From assembly GCA_002406115.1 (NCBI GenBank), contig DHNC01000027.1:1-15345 (forward strand): a stretch of DNA of 15,345 bases, in the 5' to 3' direction. Made by a program: the position numbers and the translations under genes. The stretch comes from Christensenella sp. UBA4626. Its GTDB lineage: Bacteria > Bacillota > Clostridia > Christensenellales > UBA1242. The stretch's first letter is position 1; each line of letters begins with the position of its first letter. Under the pieces are notes generated by a model that was not told where the DNA came from, ran no database searches, and worked only from the letters and a program-made list of their open reading frames with translations. Positions 12,431 to 15,345 of this stretch are shown piece by piece.

Positions 12431-13630
12431 ATGGAATTGCTTGCTCCGGCGGGAGATAAAGAAAAGTTAATAATGGCAATTGAGTATGGTGCGGATGCGG
12501 TTTATTTGGCGTCTACACGTTTTGGTTTGCGTACCTTTGCTGGCAATTTTGATTTGGAAATTCTAAAATGGGCAGTTGATTACGCGCATGAGCGAAACGT
12601 TAAAGTCTATGTGACTGTAAACATCATTCCGCATGAATCTGATTTAAAAGATTTGCCAGGATATATCAAATATTTAAACGAAATCGGCGTTGATGCGGTT
12701 ATTTGTGCTGACCTTGGCGTTATCAGTATGGTTAGGCGTATTACACCAGATTTGGCAGTTCATGTCAGCACCCAAGCCAACATAACAAACAGCGAAAGTG
12801 CTATGGTTTACGTCAACTTAGGCGTAAAACGTCTTATTTTGGCAAGAGAGATGACAATGGAAGAGATTGTCGAGTTACGCAGCAAAATTCCGGCAGATAT
12901 TGAACTTGAAGCATTTTGCCATGGGGCAATGTGTATCAGTTATTCGGGTAGATGCTTGCTCAGCAACTTTTTCACAGGAAGAGATGCAAATCGTGGGGCT
13001 TGTGTTCAGGCTTGCCGCTGGGGCTATGCAATTAGAGAAATCAGCAAAGAGCAGGAATATCCTATTGAGGAGGATAGCCACGGCACATATATTTTGAACA
13101 GCAAAGATATGTGTATGATTGACCATTTGGATAAACTTGAAAAGGCGGGCATCAGTTCGATAAAAATTGAAGGCAGAATGAAAACCGAATATTATGTTGC
13201 AAATATTGTAAACGCTTATCGTGAAGCCTTGGATTATTTAAAAACTCACAAAGAATATAATTTGCCGCAAGAAATCCGTAACGAGGTGTTCAAAAGCAGC
13301 CACAGGGATTACAGCGAAGGTTTTTATTTTGGCTCACCAAAGCAAACTTTGGACACAAGTTTGCCCGAAGCAAGTTACGATTTTGTTGCAATCGTAAAGC
13401 AAGATACAAATGCGGACAACAAAACTTTGATTGAAATGCGCAACAGATTTAAGGTTGGGGAGCAATTGGAATTGTTGTCTAAATACAAAAATAATGCTAT
13501 AATAACAATAGAAAGTATTGTTGATGAAAATGGTGAAAGTTTGCCTGAATGCAAAATTCCAAAGCAAAATGTGCTTGTCACAACCAACCAAAAACTTAAA
13601 AAATACGAGATTTTGAGAAGGAAAAAATAA
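12431..13630 (+). CDS. trhP: U32 family protein, tRNA uridine-34 hydroxylation (TrhP-like)
   Basis: The 399-aa protein starts MELLAPAGDKEKLIMAIEYG and has the U32 signature at about 160-178: E-A-F-C-H-G-A-M-C-I-S-Y-S-G-R-C-L-L-S. Cysteines C168, C175, C191 and C228 (in LNSKDMC) are the expected iron-sulfur cluster ligands by analogy with TrhP/YegQ. TrhP uses prephenate-dependent chemistry to make 5-hydroxyuridine at tRNA position 34; the older name 'peptidase U32' is misleading for this subgroup. B. subtilis has two such proteins, whereas only one is encoded here. AAAGGA eight bases before ATG is the ribosome site. It lies between trmR (34 bp) and the lipid kinase gene (3 bp), so it is in one operon with both. 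It should be cytoplasmic. Confidence 0.9.
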   Translation: MELLAPAGDKEKLIMAIEYGADAVYLASTRFGLRTFAGNFDLEILKWAVDYAHERNVKVYVTVNIIPHESDLKDLPGYIKYLNEIGVDAVICADLGVISMVRRITPDLAVHVSTQANITNSESAMVYVNLGVKRLILAREMTMEEIVELRSKIPADIELEAFCHGAMCISYSGRCLLSNFFTGRDANRGACVQACRWGYAIREISKEQEYPIEEDSHGTYILNSKDMCMIDHLDKLEKAGISSIKIEGRMKTEYYVANIVNAYREALDYLKTHKEYNLPQEIRNEVFKSSHRDYSEGFYFGSPKQTLDTSLPEASYDFVAIVKQDTNADNKTLIEMRNRFKVGEQLELLSKYKNNAIITIESIVDENGESLPECKIPKQNVLVTTNQKLKKYEILRRKK

Positions 13631-13633
13631 AAT

Positions 13634-14524
13634 TTGAAAACTTATTCATCCGTGCTTGTAATATACAATCCAGACGCTATGAAGGGCAAAATTGAGGAAA
13701 ATTTGCCACATATTAGGGAGCGTCTGTCTTTGCGTTACTCAACGGTGGATACAATCGCAAGTCAGTCGGCGTCCGATTCAACCTCGATTGCAGAAAAAAA
13801 TGCCGGCAAATACGATATCATCGTGGCTGTTGGCGGCGATGGCACTTTGCACAATGTTGTAAACGGCGTGGCAAAAGCGGAAGAAAAATGCATAGTTGGC
13901 GTTTTGCCTTTTGGCACTTGCAATGATGTGGCTCGCAGTTTGGGCATTCCATTTGACCTTGACCGTGCGTTGGATTGCATTTTGCGTCTGAACCTTACAA
14001 ATTATGACTTGATGTTTGACGGCGAGCAATACATAACTTACACTTTGGCAAGCGGATATTTAACAAATGTTGCATTCAAAGCAAAGCAAAGTGCAAAAAA
14101 GCGTGTTGGACGTTTTGCCTATGTTTGGGCTGGGCTTGGCGGGCTGTTTTCAATCAAAAAACTGCCATTCACTTTTGTGGTGGACAATGCCCGTGTGCAT
14201 GGCAAATTTATTTATGTAATGCTGCTTAATGGCAGGTCGGCTGGCGGCTTTAAAATCAACAAAGGCGAAGATTTGTCCAATGGGAAAATTAAATTTGTTG
14301 CAATTAAGGCAAGCAAAGGGCTTGGTGCGGTTTCAACTTTTGTAAAGATGTTCACAAAAGGTGTGGACGCTATCCGAAAAAGCAAACATGCAGTTGTGCT
14401 TGATGCAAGCAAGGTTACAATCGAAAATCCGTCAAATGAACCATTCACTTTGGATGGCGAAAAAGTTAAGTTTTTAAAAAAGCAAATCAAGGTGACGGAA
14501 ACAATAAAGATAATTACAAAATAA
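13634..14524 (+). CDS. Diacylglycerol kinase family lipid kinase (YegS/BmrU-like)
   Basis: The 296-aa protein has the lipid-kinase catalytic domain pattern: VLVIYNPDAMKGK (7-19), the nucleotide-binding GGDGT (67-71), PFGTCNDVARSLGIP (92-106) and the C-terminal beta-domain with LDGE (about 273-276). These kinases phosphorylate diacylglycerol or related lipids with ATP at the membrane surface; no membrane helix or signal is seen. DgkB recycles diacylglycerol for phospholipid and lipoteichoic acid turnover in Bacillota, but the exact substrate here cannot be told. Translation starts at TTG 13634: no ATG exists before the essential first strand, and GAGAAGG lies about 12 bases upstream. It is 3 bp after trhP and probably the last gene of the operon, as a hairpin follows at 14532-14589. 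Confidence 0.9.
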   Translation: MKTYSSVLVIYNPDAMKGKIEENLPHIRERLSLRYSTVDTIASQSASDSTSIAEKNAGKYDIIVAVGGDGTLHNVVNGVAKAEEKCIVGVLPFGTCNDVARSLGIPFDLDRALDCILRLNLTNYDLMFDGEQYITYTLASGYLTNVAFKAKQSAKKRVGRFAYVWAGLGGLFSIKKLPFTFVVDNARVHGKFIYVMLLNGRSAGGFKINKGEDLSNGKIKFVAIKASKGLGAVSTFVKMFTKGVDAIRKSKHAVVLDASKVTIENPSNEPFTLDGEKVKFLKKQIKVTETIKIITK

Positions 14525-14531
14525 CAATTTT

Positions 14532-14589
14532 AATGAGTGTTAAATTGAAAATGGATTACAAACATTTTTGCAAATAACACTCATTTTTG
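14532..14589 (+). terminator. Probable terminator after the lipid kinase gene
   Basis: AATGAGTGTTA (14532-14542) and TAACACTCATT (14575-14585) form a perfect 11-bp stem, followed by TTTG. The 32-base loop is long for an intrinsic terminator. Confidence 0.55.
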
Positions 14590-14614
14590 TTGCTTGTAAA
14601 GAGTAAAATATTTT

Positions 14615-14842
14615 ATGGATTTATTTCAAGCAAAACTCAACACAATGTGCGTGATAAAAAGCGTAAACATATCCGATTTCGAAACCAAAATAAGACTTAT
14701 GGAATTGGGGCTTACATTCGGAACTAAAATAAAAGTTAAACATAAAAGTGGGCTTAAAAAAACTTTGCTTGTGATTTTTGCTGGTTCATGTTTCACTTTA
14801 AAGGACAACCTTGCCAAACAAATAGAGGTGGATTATGCCTAA
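14615..14842 (+). CDS. feoA: Ferrous iron transport protein A (FeoA domain)
   Basis: The 75-aa protein is a single FeoA SH3-like domain: an N-terminal strand with L..AK.N..CVIKSV, then the conserved turn RLMELGLTFGTKIKV (about 27-41), then LLVIFAGSCFTLKDNLAKQI, in which the usual 'G-xx-xLR--LA--I' is recognisable. FeoA is a small cytosolic partner of the FeoB iron transporter. ATG 14615 is only weakly supported by GAG at 14601, but the domain starts here and the length matches the family. Its last codons overlap the feoB start by eight bases, so translation is coupled. No Fur box is recognised upstream. Confidence 0.85.
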   Translation: MDLFQAKLNTMCVIKSVNISDFETKIRLMELGLTFGTKIKVKHKSGLKKTLLVIFAGSCFTLKDNLAKQIEVDYA

Positions 14843-15345
14843 GCAAATGCAACAAAAACCGATTGATGTTTTTTTGATTGGCAATCCTAATGTTGGCAAA
14901 TCTACCTTGTTTAATTCTTTAACACACTCGCACGAACACACTGGAAATTTTCATGGTGTGACTGTCAGCGAGGCAAAAAAATGCGTGGATTTTTATGGAC
15001 AAAATTATTGCTTTTATGACCTGCCGGGATTGTATTCTTTAAACACCTTTTCACGTGAAGAGGAAGTGAGCCGGGATTTTATTTTGTCAGGTTCTGGGCT
15101 TAGATTGGTTGTGGTTGATGCAAACAGTTTGAGAAGGAATTTGTATCTATGTTTGCAAATGAAAGAACTGAATTTGGATTTTAAAATTTTGATAAATAAT
15201 TACAAATATTTTAAGCGTCGTGGCAGCGATTTAAACACGCAAGAATTACAAAATTCCTTTGGCGTAGATATTGAAATCGTTGACGCAAAAAAACAAAAAA
15301 TTTCAAAAAAGGTCTTGACAAACCGAAGAACCTGTGATAAAATGA
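14835..15345 (+). CDS. feoB: FeoB-like GTPase, N-terminal part (runs off the window)
   Basis: Reading from ATG 14835 gives 170 codons with no stop to the window end: MPKQMQQKPIDVFLIGNPNV... The G1 P-loop GNPNVGKST (16-24), G2 in GNFHGVTV (T43), G3 DLPG (62-65) and the FeoB-typical EEEVSRDFILSGSG follow. FeoB is the membrane ferrous iron transporter with an N-terminal G-domain. The G4 motif, normally N-x-x-D (for example LNMLD), reads INNYK (120-124) with Lys in place of Asp, and the G5 Ser-Ala region reads VDAKK. The protein may bind nucleotide atypically or be a FeoB paralogue. The membrane domain is outside the window, so its presence is unknown. Confidence 0.82.
   Translation, partial: MPKQMQQKPIDVFLIGNPNVGKSTLFNSLTHSHEHTGNFHGVTVSEAKKCVDFYGQNYCFYDLPGLYSLNTFSREEEVSRDFILSGSGLRLVVVDANSLRRNLYLCLQMKELNLDFKILINNYKYFKRRGSDLNTQELQNSFGVDIEIVDAKKQKISKKVLTNRRTCDKM
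15315..15343 (+). promoter_or_regulatory. Promoter-like TTGACA-N17-TAAAAT inside feoB
   Basis: TTGACA (15315-15320) is followed after 17 bp by TAAAAT (15338-15343), within the open feoB frame at the window edge. It may be chance, or mark a separate transcript if the FeoB G-domain ends just beyond. Confidence 0.3.

Overview
The window reads as a chromosomal piece of a low-GC Gram-positive bacterium, most likely an uncultured Clostridia-like Bacillota. This rests on the AT-rich intergenic DNA, sigma-A type promoters, AGGAG ribosome sites, an RNase J in place of RNase E, a trmR-trhP tRNA-modification pair, and a TfoX-domain/DUF1697 cluster. All genes use the standard code; TAA, TAG and TGA all serve as stops.

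Bases 1-2040 hold a tRNA region. tRNA-Gly(UCC) and tRNA-Arg(UCU) lie on the minus strand. Diverging from them on the plus strand are a broken tRNA-Lys, then tRNA-Lys(UUU), Leu(UAG) and Gln(UUG), followed by a terminator. tRNA-His(GUG) stands alone behind them. A repeat of about 180 bp occurs as an inverted pair, one copy directly before tRNA-Arg and one directly before tRNA-His. A 17-bp copy of the tRNA-His 3' end lies 275 bp downstream of the gene, like an att-site scar. Bases 1460-2000 carry several terminator hairpins and a highly self-complementary stretch (1787-1955) that ends at a strong terminator and could be a structured RNA.

Bases 2143-4320 contain a small operon (TfoX N-domain protein, 68-aa hypothetical, DUF1697 protein) and, facing it, a HEMEH-type putative zinc metalloprotease. 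Bases 4457-8634 contain a MacB-like fused ATPase/permease and an M16-type zinc peptidase. A terminator whose 3' arm doubles as a promoter -35 box then leads, through a leader of about 310 nt, to RNase J with a long basic N-terminal extension.

Bases 10955-11636 are an accessory patch. An array of palindromic repeats separated by different hairpins starts inside the RNase J gene and supplies its stop codon. It is followed by a small GIY-YIG nuclease gene tightly bracketed by about 40-bp inverted repeats.

Bases 11764-14524 are an operon of trmR, a U32-family tRNA hydroxylation protein (trhP) and a diacylglycerol/lipid kinase. TrmR and TrhP act in sequence on wobble uridine 34, and the tRNA-Leu(UAG) encoded in this window is a possible substrate. 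The window ends in feoA and the start of an overlapping feoB whose G4 and G5 nucleotide-specificity motifs look degenerate.

The least explained elements are the tRNA-linked inverted repeat, the GIY-YIG/inverted-repeat unit with its neighbouring palindrome array, and the folded 1787-1999 element.
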